Below are positions 16,413-25,357 of a DNA stretch of 64,000 nucleotides, piece after piece (within the stretch, counting starts at the first letter, position 1; each line of letters begins with the position of its first letter). A program made the position numbers and the translations under genes. The notes beneath the pieces were generated by a model that had not been told where the DNA came from, made no database searches, and worked only from the letters and a program-made list of their open reading frames with translations. Location of the stretch: the NCBI GenBank assembly GCA_033763935.1, contig JANRJO010000107.1, forward strand, positions 62,001 to 126,000. The letters are read 5' to 3'. Source of the stretch: DALYJJ01 sp033763935. Lineage in GTDB: Bacteria; Acidobacteriota; Terriglobia; Bryobacterales; Bryobacteraceae.

Positions 16413-16957
16413 CGGATACCTCCGACAGCATCCCGCAGCAGGCGCAGGCCGCGGTGGAGGCGGGTCTTGACGGTGGGCAGAGGCATGGCGAGGACGGCGG
16501 CCATCTGCTCGAGTTTCATCTCTTCTTCGAAGCGCAGGGTGAGAACCTCACGGTAGAGCGTGGGGAGGCTGTTGAGGGCGCGGAGCAGGACGGCGGAGCG
16601 TTCACTGGCGAGCAGGCGCTCCAGGGCATCCACGGTAGCGGAGGGGAGGGCGTCGGCCTTGGAACCGGTCTCGAGCGGCTCGTCGAGGCTTTCGGGCTGC
16701 GATTTACGAAGGTAGTCGAGAGCGAGGTTGCGGGCGACGGAGAAGAGCCAGGGTTCGAAGTCACGAGACGCGTCGAAGGCAGCGCTCTTGCGCATCACCT
16801 GGAGCCAGGTTTGCTGGAAGAGGTCTTCGGCGAGGGTGGGGTCTTTGAGGAGGCGGAGGAGGAAGCGATAGAGGCGGTGCTGGTAGCGATCGATGCACTC
16901 ATCCAGCGACGGCAGGCCCATCGTTTCGTCGTCCTCTGCGCTTAGGATTGCCGACAT
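16409..16957 (-). CDS. ECF-type RNA polymerase sigma factor
   Basis: Sigma factor of about 182 residues with region 2 containing DPTLAEDLFQQTWLQVM and FEPWLFSVARNLALDYLRK. Region 4 contains the helix-turn-helix MKLEQMAAVLAMPLPTVKTR. I used the ATG at 16957; ATG 16969 and GTG 16975 are in frame and cannot be excluded. Forms a sigma/anti-sigma/zinc-ribbon unit on the - strand, convergent with the other sigma trio at 14.2-15.5 kb. Confidence 0.9.
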   Translation of the reverse strand: MSAILSAEDDETMGLPSLDECIDRYQHRLYRFLLRLLKDPTLAEDLFQQTWLQVMRKSAAFDASRDFEPWLFSVARNLALDYLRKSQPESLDEPLETGSKADALPSATVDALERLLASERSAVLLRALNSLPTLYREVLTLRFEEEMKLEQMAAVLAMPLPTVKTRLHRGLRLLRDAVGGIR

Positions 16958-17005
16958 TGCCGTTCCCATGGCCACTCGGGATACGGGTGAGGGAACGAAA
17001 AAGAT

Positions 17006-18271
17006 TCAGTCCGCGCGGCGAAAATAGCGGTCCGGCAGCAGCCAATAGGTCAGCAGCGCGGAGAGCGGGTGCATGAGGCCGGCAATTAGGAAGATCGGGG
17101 TGTAGGTGCCGGCCGCGGCGACAAAGGCGCCGGTTCCGAGATTGGCCAGCATGCCCCCGATGGCCCCGCCCATGCCGCTGAAGCCGGTGGCGGTGCCCAC
17201 CTCCGGTCCCTTGAACATGTCGGTGGGGAGTGTCTGGAGGTTGGCGACCCAAAGGGCATGGCCAAAGGTGACGAAGCACATGGCGCCGAGAGCGAGCGCG
17301 GCGGTGGGAACGAGCGGCGCGAAGATGGCCGCGGGCATCACGGCGGCGCCCAGGGCCATGACGAATTTTCGGGAGCGTGGGAGTGTCCAGCCGGCGCGCA
17401 TGAGGCGGCCGGACAGCCATCCGCCGAAGACGTAGCCGATGTCGCCGAAGATGAAGGGAACCCAGGCGTACTTGCCGACCATGGCGAGATCGAAGCCGCG
17501 CTCGCGGCGGAGATACTCGGGGAGCCAGAAGATGACGAAGTAAATCACGGGGTCGGTGAAGAAGCGGGTGAGGATGAGGGTCCAGCACTCGCGCATGCGG
17601 ATGATCTTGAGCCAGTCGATTTTGGCGGTGGCGGGACGGGTCTCTTCGGGAGGGCGGACCTTATCGCGGAAGGTGTCGTACTCTTCTTTTCGCAGCCAGC
17701 GGTTTTTGTGAGGCGGGTTGTAGAGCAGCAGCCAGAAGACGAGCCAGACCAGGCCAAGAGCTCCGGTGAACAGGAATGCCGTACGCCAGCCGTACTGCAG
17801 GGTGAGCCACGAGACCATGGGGGGAGCGAGCGCGGAGCCGAGCGAGGAGCCGGCGTTGAAGATGCCGACGCCGAGGGCACGCTGGTTGGCGGGGAACCAC
17901 TCGGCAACGGCTTTGGCGGCGGCGGGCCAGTTGCCGGGTTCGAAGAGACCGAGGGCGAAGCGGGCGCCGCCGAGGGACCATTTGCCGCGGGTGAAGGCAT
18001 GGGCAATCTGCGCGGCGGACCAGCCGAGGATGAAGACGGCGAAGCCGCGGCGAGTGCCGAGGCGGTCGACGAGGTAGCCGGAGCCGGCGTACATGATGGC
18101 GTAGGCGGCGAGGAACAGAGTCACGACGTGCGAGTAGTCGCGTTCGTCGAGAGAGAACTCGGTGCGGATGTCGACGGAGACGACGGAGAGCGCCAGGCGG
18201 TCGGCGTAGTTGATCATGGTCGCCATGCAGAGCAGGGCGGCGATGACCCAGCGGAGGTGAGGTATCTTCAC
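17006..18271 (-). CDS. MFS transporter, anion:cation symporter-like
   Basis: Major facilitator of 421 residues with 12 predicted membrane helices in two six-helix halves. Helix 1 reads RWVIAALLCMATMINYADR, characteristic of the ACS branch (hexuronate, phthalate, tartrate and similar organic anions). The start is a GTG at 18271 forming a GTGA overlap with the stop of the upstream membrane protein gene, so the two are probably co-expressed. The substrate is not determinable; sugar acids are the commonest for this branch in Acidobacteriota. Confidence 0.88.
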   Translation of the reverse strand: MKIPHLRWVIAALLCMATMINYADRLALSVVSVDIRTEFSLDERDYSHVVTLFLAAYAIMYAGSGYLVDRLGTRRGFAVFILGWSAAQIAHAFTRGKWSLGGARFALGLFEPGNWPAAAKAVAEWFPANQRALGVGIFNAGSSLGSALAPPMVSWLTLQYGWRTAFLFTGALGLVWLVFWLLLYNPPHKNRWLRKEEYDTFRDKVRPPEETRPATAKIDWLKIIRMRECWTLILTRFFTDPVIYFVIFWLPEYLRRERGFDLAMVGKYAWVPFIFGDIGYVFGGWLSGRLMRAGWTLPRSRKFVMALGAAVMPAAIFAPLVPTAALALGAMCFVTFGHALWVANLQTLPTDMFKGPEVGTATGFSGMGGAIGGMLANLGTGAFVAAAGTYTPIFLIAGLMHPLSALLTYWLLPDRYFRRAD

Positions 18272-19959
18272 GGGGCCTCGGGGGTGAAACCGAATGCTAC
18301 TACAGCTACGCCGAGCGTGCGGGGGTCGCCGTTTTTGGGGCGATACGGGGGGGTGGTGAAGAACTCGACTTTCGGGGAGGAGGAGAGGTCCGTGGGAAGG
18401 CCCCAGCGCCTGGTTTCGCCACCGGTTTTGGTGAACGCGTGGCGGCCGATGGAGATGCCGTCGAGCTTGACTTCGACCTCGGGCGGGCCCATCTCCTGGT
18501 GCTGGACTGTGCCGAGGTTGACGGTGAGTTCAAACGAGCGTGCGCCTGGCGGGAGGGAGAGCCGGGCGGCGGCGTAGGGTTTGATCCAGCGGAAGTGACC
18601 CTCGAGCGGGAACCAGCCGTCGGTCAACTGCCAGATGGGGGTCTCCATACTCATGCGAATAGCGGAGCGGTCCGGCTCCCCGGGCTTTTTGGTTACGGCG
18701 TAGAGCTTCTGGAGGGGAGCGAACCAGCTGAGGACGGCGACGGACTCTGTTTGGAGCGCCTGCCAGGCCTGCTTGTCGTTCATCCAGACGATGCCGATAC
18801 CGGGGCGGCCGGAGGTGAGACGCATGGTCGCTTCGACGCCCCAGCGGTGCATGGCGCGCGGGGCGCCGTCATACACGACGGTGCGGACGTCCGGCGAGCG
18901 TTCGAAGAAGCGTTTGGCTTCGGCCACGTAGGCGCGGTTCTCATGGGCAGCGGTGAGGGCGTCGTGGCGGAGGGTGCGCATGACGTTAAAGTTGACGCCG
19001 GTCCAGAGGAGCATGGCGGCGGCAAGGGCGGGCGGAGGAAGGCGTTCAAAGACGGCGGTAAGGCCGAGCGACAAGGCGATGAGCGGGACGTAGAGGTAGA
19101 CGGCGAAGAGGCGGCCGGGGAGGAAGAGCATGGGGGCGAGGAGGAGGGCGAAGCTCAAGAGGCCCCAGCGAAAGCGTTTGTCGCGAACGAAGAAGACAGC
19201 CGGCAGAAGCAGGAAACCGGCGTAGGGCGCGAGGAAGATCTTGCCGGCGTAGAACTGCAGGCAGGTGAGGAACGCGCCGGGCGTGAAGCGGAGCGTGTAG
19301 GCGGAGTCGCTGCCGCGATTGGCGAAGACGGCCTGGAGCCCGAACGAGGCGGAGATGGCGAAGAAGGGAACCAGGCGCTTCCACTCGCGCTTGCCTAGCC
19401 AGTATTCGTAGGCAAGCAATGCGAGCGGAAGCAGGATGGCGACCTCCTTCGCTTTGTAAGCAAGCCAGAAGGCGATAACGCTGAGGATGAGGCGGCGGCG
19501 CAGGTAGGCATGGAGCGACAGAAGCACGAAGAGACCGCAGGCCACGTCGAAGATGTACATGGGGCGCCAGTACGCGTCGAAGGCCGCCATGTGAAAGGCA
19601 AAGAAGAGGACGGCGGCGGCGGCGGAGACGAAGGTTGCGCCGAGGCGGCGGGCGAGGAACCAGAGGACAATCACGTTGACCAGGTGCAGGGACTGGAGGA
19701 CGGCGACGTACGGCGGGTAATGCAGGGCGGCGGTCGCGCCAAGGATGCGGTAGTAGAGATGGCCGGCGGGCCGGAAGTTGAACTTTGAGAAGCGAGGGTC
19801 GACGAGGCCGGTGAGGAACTCGGAGGTCTGGGCGTCCCTGGTCCAACTGAGGTTGTCCAGGTCGTCGTCCTGGAAGTAGCCCTTGTAAGCGCCCCGGTTG
19901 GCGATGAGGAATAAGAGAACGATTGCGGCGAGGAGAACGGGCGCCGCCCACTTCGGCAT
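18268..19959 (-). CDS. GT-C-like polytopic membrane protein
   Basis: Protein of 563 residues. The first 330 residues hold about ten hydrophobic helices, and the remaining 230 form a soluble, probably periplasmic domain with a beta-sandwich-like C-terminus. After helix 1 there is an acidic motif FQDDDLDNL, as in the first loop of GT-C glycosyltransferases, where such Asp residues bind metal and lipid-linked sugar donors. No close family was recognised, so this is a fold-level suggestion. The stop overlaps the start of the MFS gene (GTGA). It lies next to the glycan locus but is transcribed away from the ABC exporter. Confidence 0.6.
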   Translation of the reverse strand: MPKWAAPVLLAAIVLLFLIANRGAYKGYFQDDDLDNLSWTRDAQTSEFLTGLVDPRFSKFNFRPAGHLYYRILGATAALHYPPYVAVLQSLHLVNVIVLWFLARRLGATFVSAAAAVLFFAFHMAAFDAYWRPMYIFDVACGLFVLLSLHAYLRRRLILSVIAFWLAYKAKEVAILLPLALLAYEYWLGKREWKRLVPFFAISASFGLQAVFANRGSDSAYTLRFTPGAFLTCLQFYAGKIFLAPYAGFLLLPAVFFVRDKRFRWGLLSFALLLAPMLFLPGRLFAVYLYVPLIALSLGLTAVFERLPPPALAAAMLLWTGVNFNVMRTLRHDALTAAHENRAYVAEAKRFFERSPDVRTVVYDGAPRAMHRWGVEATMRLTSGRPGIGIVWMNDKQAWQALQTESVAVLSWFAPLQKLYAVTKKPGEPDRSAIRMSMETPIWQLTDGWFPLEGHFRWIKPYAAARLSLPPGARSFELTVNLGTVQHQEMGPPEVEVKLDGISIGRHAFTKTGGETRRWGLPTDLSSSPKVEFFTTPPYRPKNGDPRTLGVAVVAFGFTPEAP

Positions 19960-20017
19960 AAGGCCCTATTCTACGATTTCAACAGCGGCTGCTTCACGAA
20001 GATTAACGACATACTTC

Positions 20018-20047
20018 TTGACTGATGTTTCGAGCACGACCTACACT
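20018..20047 (+). promoter_or_regulatory. Sigma-70-like promoter for the ABC exporter
   Basis: TTGACT at 20018-20023 and TACACT at 20042-20047 with an 18-nt spacer, in the 217-bp gap between the GT-C-like gene and the ABC exporter. It would give a leader of about 125 nt before the ATG at 20177. The rest of the gap shows only a short repeated ATTACCG and no stable hairpin. Confidence 0.45.
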
Positions 20048-20176
20048 GGGGCTGAAGGAATTACCGAAACCGCGTAAGTATTACCGGCCGACGCAGTCTC
20101 CACGTTCTACCTCGCTGTTTATTGCTCCACCTGCCGTTGAAGTCATCCGGGTTAGGCTCTACAGGTCTGCCTGTGC

Positions 20177-21973
20177 ATGTACATTGAACACACTGGGCCC
20201 GTCTTCCGCACGTTGCGCCTGCTAGCCGCGCGACGCCGCGCTTCCCTCCTCCTGCTTGCCCTGGCCGCCGGCGCGGCGGGCCTGGAAATCTGCGTACCGT
20301 TCATTACGCAAAGACTGATCGATCAACTGACGCCGCTGCTCGGGCACGCGGGGGGCCGGGAGCGGATGGGCTTTACGCTCGCTGCCTCGGCGCTCGGTAT
20401 CCTGGCGGCGGTCAGCGGAATGCGCGCGCTGCGCTCTTTGTATAACTACAAGCTGTTCCAGACGGCAACGAGCATCGAAGACGAGATCAAGTGCGTCGCT
20501 TTTGAGAATTACCTGCGACTTCATGCGCTGTACCACCGGGAGGCGAACAGCGGGCAGGTGATCGGGCGAATCGACCGTGGGGCGACGGCGGTATTCGCGA
20601 TCGTGCACGACATTTTTGGGCAGAGCCTGCTGCCGCCGCTGATTACGCTCTCCCTGGTGCTGGCTTCGCTGCTCGGCAAGAGCGGGTGGGTGGCTCTGGC
20701 GGTGTTCCTTCCGGTACCGCTGTACGTGCTGCTGGTGCGGCGGCTGACCGGGCGGATCTCTTCGGTGGAGCAGCAGGTGAGTGCGGACTTCGAGGCGGTG
20801 GCGAAGGAGTCCTACGACATTGCGAGCAATGTGCTGACGGTGAAGAAGTTCTCCCGCGAGAACGACGAAGTCAAACTGCAGCGGAGGCTGCTGGGAAAGG
20901 CCCGGAACACGCAGTACGGGGCGGAGCGGCTGTGGGCGGTGATCGAGAATCTGCAGACGTTCGTGACGACGCTGGGGCGGGTGGCGGTGATCGTGATCGC
21001 CGGGTACCAGGTGATGAACGGCAGGAACACGGTGGGGGAGTTCGTGCTGTTTGTGGCGCTGACGGAGATGGCGTATCAGCCGGTTTCGCAATTAGCGGTG
21101 GTGTTCCCGCGGCTGCGGCGGAACAGCGCGAGGGCGGAGCGTTTGTACGCGGTGGTGGACGAGCGGCCGCGCATCGTGGACCGGCCGGGTGCGGTTCGCT
21201 TGAGCGGGCTGGCGCACACGGTGGAGTTTCGCGACGTCTGGTTTCGGTACTCCGAGGATGGACCGTGGATTCTGCGTGGGGTGAACTTCACGGTTGCGGC
21301 GGGTTCGACGGTTGCGCTGGTAGGGCGAAGCGGAAGCGGGAAGACGACATTCGTCAACCTCCTGATGCGGTCTTACGATCCGCAACACGGCCAGATCCTG
21401 ATTGACGGGCACGATCTCCGTGACGTTGCGCAGGAGAGCCTGTACCGGCTGGTATCGGCGGTGCCGCAGGAGGTGGATCTGTTCTCGCGAACCATTGCGG
21501 AGAACATCGCGTACGGGAAGCCGGGCGCTTCGCAGGCCGAGATTGAATGGGCAGCGAAACTGGCGCTTGCGCATAACTTCGTCGAGCGCGCGGAAGACGG
21601 CTATGCGACGGTGGTAGGCGAACGCGGGCTGCGGCTATCGGGGGGCGAGCGGCAGCGCTTGGGCATTGCGCGGGCGATCTTGCGGGATCCGGCGGTACTG
21701 GTGCTGGATGAAGCCACCAGCCACCTGGACACGGAGAGCGAGAAGCTGATCCAGCAGGCGACGGAGCAGGTGGTACGGGGCCGGACGGCGTTCGTGATCG
21801 CGCACCGGCTGTCGACCGTGCTGCATGCGGACGTGATTGCGGTGTTTGAAGGCGGGGTGATTGAGGCGGCGGGGCGGCACGAAGAGCTGCTCGAGACGAG
21901 CGCCACTTACCGCACGCTCTACGAGCTGCACTCCAGCGGGGCGGCGCCACGGGCAGCGGCGGCGGCAGCGTAG
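20177..21973 (+). CDS. ABC exporter, fused membrane and ATPase domains
   Basis: Half-transporter of 598 residues that would act as a homodimer. The six-helix ABC-exporter membrane domain spans about 20-320. The ATPase domain has Walker A GRSGSGKT near residue 385, signature LSGGERQ near 486, Walker B VLVLDEATSHLD with the catalytic Glu, and an H-loop in AHRLS. The size fits MsbA/PglK-type lipid or lipid-linked glycan flippases. It is next to, and convergent with, the glycosyltransferase operon, so export of a lipid-linked glycan is the likely but unproven role. It has its own promoter candidate upstream. Confidence 0.9.
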   Translation: MYIEHTGPVFRTLRLLAARRRASLLLLALAAGAAGLEICVPFITQRLIDQLTPLLGHAGGRERMGFTLAASALGILAAVSGMRALRSLYNYKLFQTATSIEDEIKCVAFENYLRLHALYHREANSGQVIGRIDRGATAVFAIVHDIFGQSLLPPLITLSLVLASLLGKSGWVALAVFLPVPLYVLLVRRLTGRISSVEQQVSADFEAVAKESYDIASNVLTVKKFSRENDEVKLQRRLLGKARNTQYGAERLWAVIENLQTFVTTLGRVAVIVIAGYQVMNGRNTVGEFVLFVALTEMAYQPVSQLAVVFPRLRRNSARAERLYAVVDERPRIVDRPGAVRLSGLAHTVEFRDVWFRYSEDGPWILRGVNFTVAAGSTVALVGRSGSGKTTFVNLLMRSYDPQHGQILIDGHDLRDVAQESLYRLVSAVPQEVDLFSRTIAENIAYGKPGASQAEIEWAAKLALAHNFVERAEDGYATVVGERGLRLSGGERQRLGIARAILRDPAVLVLDEATSHLDTESEKLIQQATEQVVRGRTAFVIAHRLSTVLHADVIAVFEGGVIEAAGRHEELLETSATYRTLYELHSSGAAPRAAAAAA

Positions 21974-22934
21974 GCAAGAGGCGGGGCTGCGGGCCGGCGG
22001 TGGCCAGCAGTTCACGGGCGGCCGCGGGCACTTCGCCGCAGGGGATGTCCGCGACGAACGACTCGTGGTGGTCGCAGGCGCCCGTGATGCAGTTCACGCC
22101 GCAGACGGGGCAGTCCAGCCGCCAGCAGATGAGGGGGCGTTGGAGGGCTCTCGTGAGGGGGCCGGCGGTGATGAGGTTGCCGCACCAATACACGCCGACC
22201 GCGGGAGTGCCGACGGCGCCGGCGAGGTGCAGGGGCCCGGTGTCCGAGGCGACCTGCTCCACGAGGGCGCGCTCCCACTCCGGGCCGTGCACAAGGACGA
22301 GATGGCCCTGGCCGGCAATGGCGTCGCCCACCTCGGCGAACTCATGCGCGGGCCACTTCCGGCGGCCGTCCCCGGCGGCAGGATCAGCACGATGGGCGGG
22401 GGACGGGATGCGGGCAGCAGGGATTCGGATGCATCCAGGTCAGCAGCGGTGACGGAGAGGGTTGGCTCCAACGCCGTAGCGCGAGCGCCGACCAGGGAAA
22501 CCACCTCGAGGTAGCGCAGGATCTCGGGCTGGAAGTAGATGTAGGGGATCCAGCGATCGAGCGGCGGGGCGTCGGGTGTTTTTCAGACCGACGGTGAGGG
22601 CTGCATTCAACTGGAGCAGGAACGGGTTGGAGTGGCGGCCACCGCCGTGGAGCTGGAGGGCGACGTCGAAGCGCTCGCGGCGCGCGGCTTCGAAGAAGCG
22701 TTCGAGCTCGGCGGGATCCTCGTGCATGTCACGCTCGACGTTTACGCCGCGAGAGTGCGGGACGACGGAGACGCGGTCCACTGGACCGGGCCGGCCGCGG
22801 AGGAAATCCTGGTGCCATTGCTTGCCGAGCAGAACGAGCTCGGCTTGGGGGTATGCGGCGCGCAGGGCTTCGAGGGCGGGCAGGGCGAAGACGAAATCGC
22901 CGACGGCGTTGGCGCGCAGGACAGCGATTTTCAT
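21974..22934 (-). pseudogene. GT9 heptosyltransferase-like gene broken by two indels
   Basis: The start (MKIAVLRANAVGDFVFALPA) is a typical GT9 N-terminus and overlaps the DUF421 stop (ATGA). After LTVGLKNT the frame is lost at a run of five A on the coding strand (22579-22583 shows TTTTT). Dropping one A restores a GT9-like continuation (PPLDRWIPYIYFQPEILRYL). A second break lies at the CCCC at 22370-22373: adding one G on the coding strand restores the final part, with GPLHLAGAVGTPAVGVY and three Cys like the intact paralogues. As written, translation stops at 22440. In the last frame no stop occurs before 21354, so the true 3' end is unclear; I stop at the ABC gene. Sequencing error or true pseudogene cannot be separated here. 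Confidence 0.8.
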
Positions 22935-23458
22935 CCAATGACTTTCTCGCGCGCCTGCGTTTCACCGGGCTCGTCGGTGATGACGGACAGGCGTCCATCG
23001 CTTTCCATGCGGGCGATCTTGACGTCCTTCGGGTCCTCGACGCCTTGTTCGCGCAGCTGCATCATGAGCTCGTCGTAGGTCACCAGTTCCTCGCGCATGT
23101 TGCGGCGGTTGAGCTTTCCGTTCTCGATCAACGGCAGGGGTGCGGGGTTGACGAAGCGCTCGAACGCAGGGACATGGTAGCCAAGCCAGTTGACGACATG
23201 GCTCCAGAAGATGATGACGGAGACCAGCAGAAATCCGTCGGTGACGGACTTGTAGTCGTCGGCCATCGCGTTCTGGGCAGCATCGGCTATCAAGACCACC
23301 AATAGGACGTCGGCGGTGCTGATACCCCCCGTCTGCCGCTTGTGAACGATGCGGAGCAGGAAGAACAAACCGAGGTACATCAGTGTTCCGCGGAGAACGA
23401 TCTCGAGGATTGGGGTATCGAACCCGAAGAGCTTAAGCCAGTCGACGGGACCGAACAT
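22931..23458 (-). CDS. DUF421 (YetF-like) membrane protein
   Basis: Protein of 175 residues with three hydrophobic helices in the first 85 residues, including the characteristic RIVHKRQTGGISTADVLLVV segment. A small cytoplasmic alpha/beta domain follows. The start at 23458 has a GGAGGTAACG ribosome site directly upstream; the longer frame to 24154 is antisense-like and overlaps the GT2 gene. Family function is unknown. Its place inside a glycosyltransferase operon, overlapping genes on both sides (26 bp and ATGA), is unexpected. Confidence 0.88.
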   Translation of the reverse strand: MFGPVDWLKLFGFDTPILEIVLRGTLMYLGLFFLLRIVHKRQTGGISTADVLLVVLIADAAQNAMADDYKSVTDGFLLVSVIIFWSHVVNWLGYHVPAFERFVNPAPLPLIENGKLNRRNMREELVTYDELMMQLREQGVEDPKDVKIARMESDGRLSVITDEPGETQAREKVIG

Positions 23459-24272
23459 CGTTACCTCCAGACAATACGGGCAACAACAGCGGCGCGTTGG
23501 CGGAGCGGTCGGGAATGGTAGTGGGCAGTTCCAGATGATAGACGCCGGACGGCAGGAGTCCGCAGCCGCCGAAGCGCGCCATGACGCGAAGCTGAGCGAG
23601 GACGTCCTCTCCGCAGTGGCGTGGGGGAAGATCCCGCCAGAACTCGAAGGCTCCGAGGGCGCGGAGAGCGGCGGCGTCATACAGAACGCAGCCACCGATA
23701 CAGGCGACTTTGTAGGTGCGATACTCGCCGGGTGGCAGGGCCAGGCGGCGTTCGAGGTGGTAGACGTTGGCGGCGTTGTGCAGCTTGTAGCGGTTCCAGG
23801 CGGGCGAGTGCGGTTGAACGAGATCGGGTTGAACGGGACCGTTCCAGAACTCGATGTGCTGCTCCTGGGGGCTGACGTCGTGCAGGTAGCTGAGTCCGGT
23901 AAGCGCTGCTCCGACGAAACCGCAGCGCTCATTGCGGATGGCGCGCAGGAGGCGTTCCAGGACGCCCGCTTCGAGAATGACGTCGTCGTCCAGGTAGAGG
24001 ACGAAGGGCGTGCGGGACTGTTCCAAGAGGAACTGCCGCTGTTCGGCCATGCCCCGGTTGGGAAGGTGATGGTGAAACTCGACGGGGTTGCCCTGCGCCT
24101 GGAGCACTCGCCAAGCGGCGCGGACTTCACCGGCGTCGGCGACGTGCGGGCCATCGGTCTGATCGGAGACGATGACGCGGAACTCGCGCCAGGTTTGCGA
24201 AAGAAGGCTGCAGAGGGTAACGGCGAGAGCGGCGGGGCGGCCGCAGGTGGGGATGAGAACGTCGATGCTCAA
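23433..24272 (-). CDS. Glycosyltransferase family 2
   Basis: Inverting GT-A glycosyltransferase of 279 residues. The N-terminus SIDVLIPTCGRP is the nucleotide-sugar-binding first strand. The DXD-type motif is YLDDDV near residue 90, and a GE(D) acid motif HCGED comes later. The only start that fits is a TTG at 24272 in a TTGA overlap with the upstream GT9 stop; no ATG or GTG lies nearby and upstream codons (to 24977) are antisense-like. The 3' end overlaps DUF421 by 26 bp. The sugar is unknown. Confidence 0.85.
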   Translation of the reverse strand: MSIDVLIPTCGRPAALAVTLCSLLSQTWREFRVIVSDQTDGPHVADAGEVRAAWRVLQAQGNPVEFHHHLPNRGMAEQRQFLLEQSRTPFVLYLDDDVILEAGVLERLLRAIRNERCGFVGAALTGLSYLHDVSPQEQHIEFWNGPVQPDLVQPHSPAWNRYKLHNAANVYHLERRLALPPGEYRTYKVACIGGCVLYDAAALRALGAFEFWRDLPPRHCGEDVLAQLRVMARFGGCGLLPSGVYHLELPTTIPDRSANAPLLLPVLSGGNDVRSRRLA

Positions 24273-25357
24273 CGGAGGACCTCGACGGAGCGGGCGGCGG
24301 CTCCCGTTTCGCCATACAGGGCAAGCGTCGCGTCGAACACTTCGCGAGGCTCCACGCGGCGAAGACAATCGTGGTGGCCGTGCGGGCAGACGCTGCGGTA
24401 ACAGTTGCGGCAGGGAACATCGAAGTTCAGGACGCGGTGCGGAACCTGCCAGGGTGTGTGCTGCGGATTGGTGAGGGCGTAGAGATCGACCACGGGAGTG
24501 CCGAGCGCCGCAGCCATGTGGACGGGGCCGGTGTTGTTGGAGATGAGCAGGGGAGCGGCATGAAGAAGGGCAGCCATTTCGTCCAGCGAGAGGAGGCCTG
24601 CAAGCGAGATGCCGCCGACCGATTCGGCGAGCGGGCGTTCGTCTTCGCTGCCGGTGACGAGGACGCTCCAGCCGGCGGCGCGCAACAGGGAGACGACTTC
24701 CGCGAAGTGTTCGGGGGGGTAGCGCCGGGAGGGCGCGGAGGCGCCGGGGTGGACGACTGCCCAGGGCTCGGCGAGGTCTACCCGAAGCGATCGCAGCAGG
24801 CTCTGGATGCGCAGACGGGCGGCGCCGGAGAAGGCGAGCGACATCGGATGATCGGGCGCGGGGCAACCGGCGGCCTCGACAAGGTCGAGCTGGCGGCGGC
24901 ATTCGTGGCGAACGCCCTGCTCGGGTTCGCTTTCGTGCACCCAATGAGTGAGCAGTTGATACGGGTTTTCGCGGCAATGAGCAAGGCGGAGAGGGATGCC
25001 GGCGAGATAACAGAGCAGGGCCGATGGGAGCGGATTCTGGCTATAGACGGTGAAGATGGCGGCGGCGTCGAAGGCGCGCGAGCGCAGGTGCTGGATCATG
25101 GCAAAGTCCGCCAAGGCATCGGCGCGAGCGGGAGTGGCCTTCAGCCAGGGAGCATCATAGACGATGACGTCGTCGACCTCGGGAACCAGAGGCGCGACGG
25201 CGGCGCCTTGGGACGAGGTCAGCAGGGTCAGACGGCGGCCGGGCAGGGACTGCTTTAGCGCCTGCAGGGCGGGCGTGGTCATGATGACGTCGCCGATGGT
25301 GTCAAGGCGGACGCAGAGGACGGCGCGCGCGCTGCTCCAATCCGTCAGCGGCTGCAT
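24269..25357 (-). CDS. GT9 family (heptosyltransferase-like) glycosyltransferase
   Basis: GT-B enzyme of 362 residues, similar to LPS heptosyltransferases WaaC/WaaF. The N-terminus RLDTIGDVIMTTPALQALK is the classical GT9 opening with the catalytic Asp. The second domain holds HPGASAPSRRYPPEHF and NNTGPVHMAAALGTP for nucleotide binding. A Cys-rich patch CRNCYRSVCPHGHHDC near the C-terminus is shared by several acidobacterial GT9 genes here. It overlaps GmhB upstream by 13 bp and GT2 downstream by TTGA. Likely adds heptose to an envelope glycan; the acceptor is unknown. Confidence 0.9.
   Translation of the reverse strand: MQPLTDWSSARAVLCVRLDTIGDVIMTTPALQALKQSLPGRRLTLLTSSQGAAVAPLVPEVDDVIVYDAPWLKATPARADALADFAMIQHLRSRAFDAAAIFTVYSQNPLPSALLCYLAGIPLRLAHCRENPYQLLTHWVHESEPEQGVRHECRRQLDLVEAAGCPAPDHPMSLAFSGAARLRIQSLLRSLRVDLAEPWAVVHPGASAPSRRYPPEHFAEVVSLLRAAGWSVLVTGSEDERPLAESVGGISLAGLLSLDEMAALLHAAPLLISNNTGPVHMAAALGTPVVDLYALTNPQHTPWQVPHRVLNFDVPCRNCYRSVCPHGHHDCLRRVEPREVFDATLALYGETGAAARSVEVLR

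Noticed and set aside
17258..18577. 439-codon open frame on the + strand
   Set aside because: Antisense to the MFS and GT-C-like genes; Gly/Glu-rich shadow.
22094..22504. Separate glycosyltransferase gene starting with MVSLVGAR
   Set aside because: This is the out-of-frame middle part of the broken GT9 gene, not an independent gene; its tail after PPGTAAGS is again out of frame.
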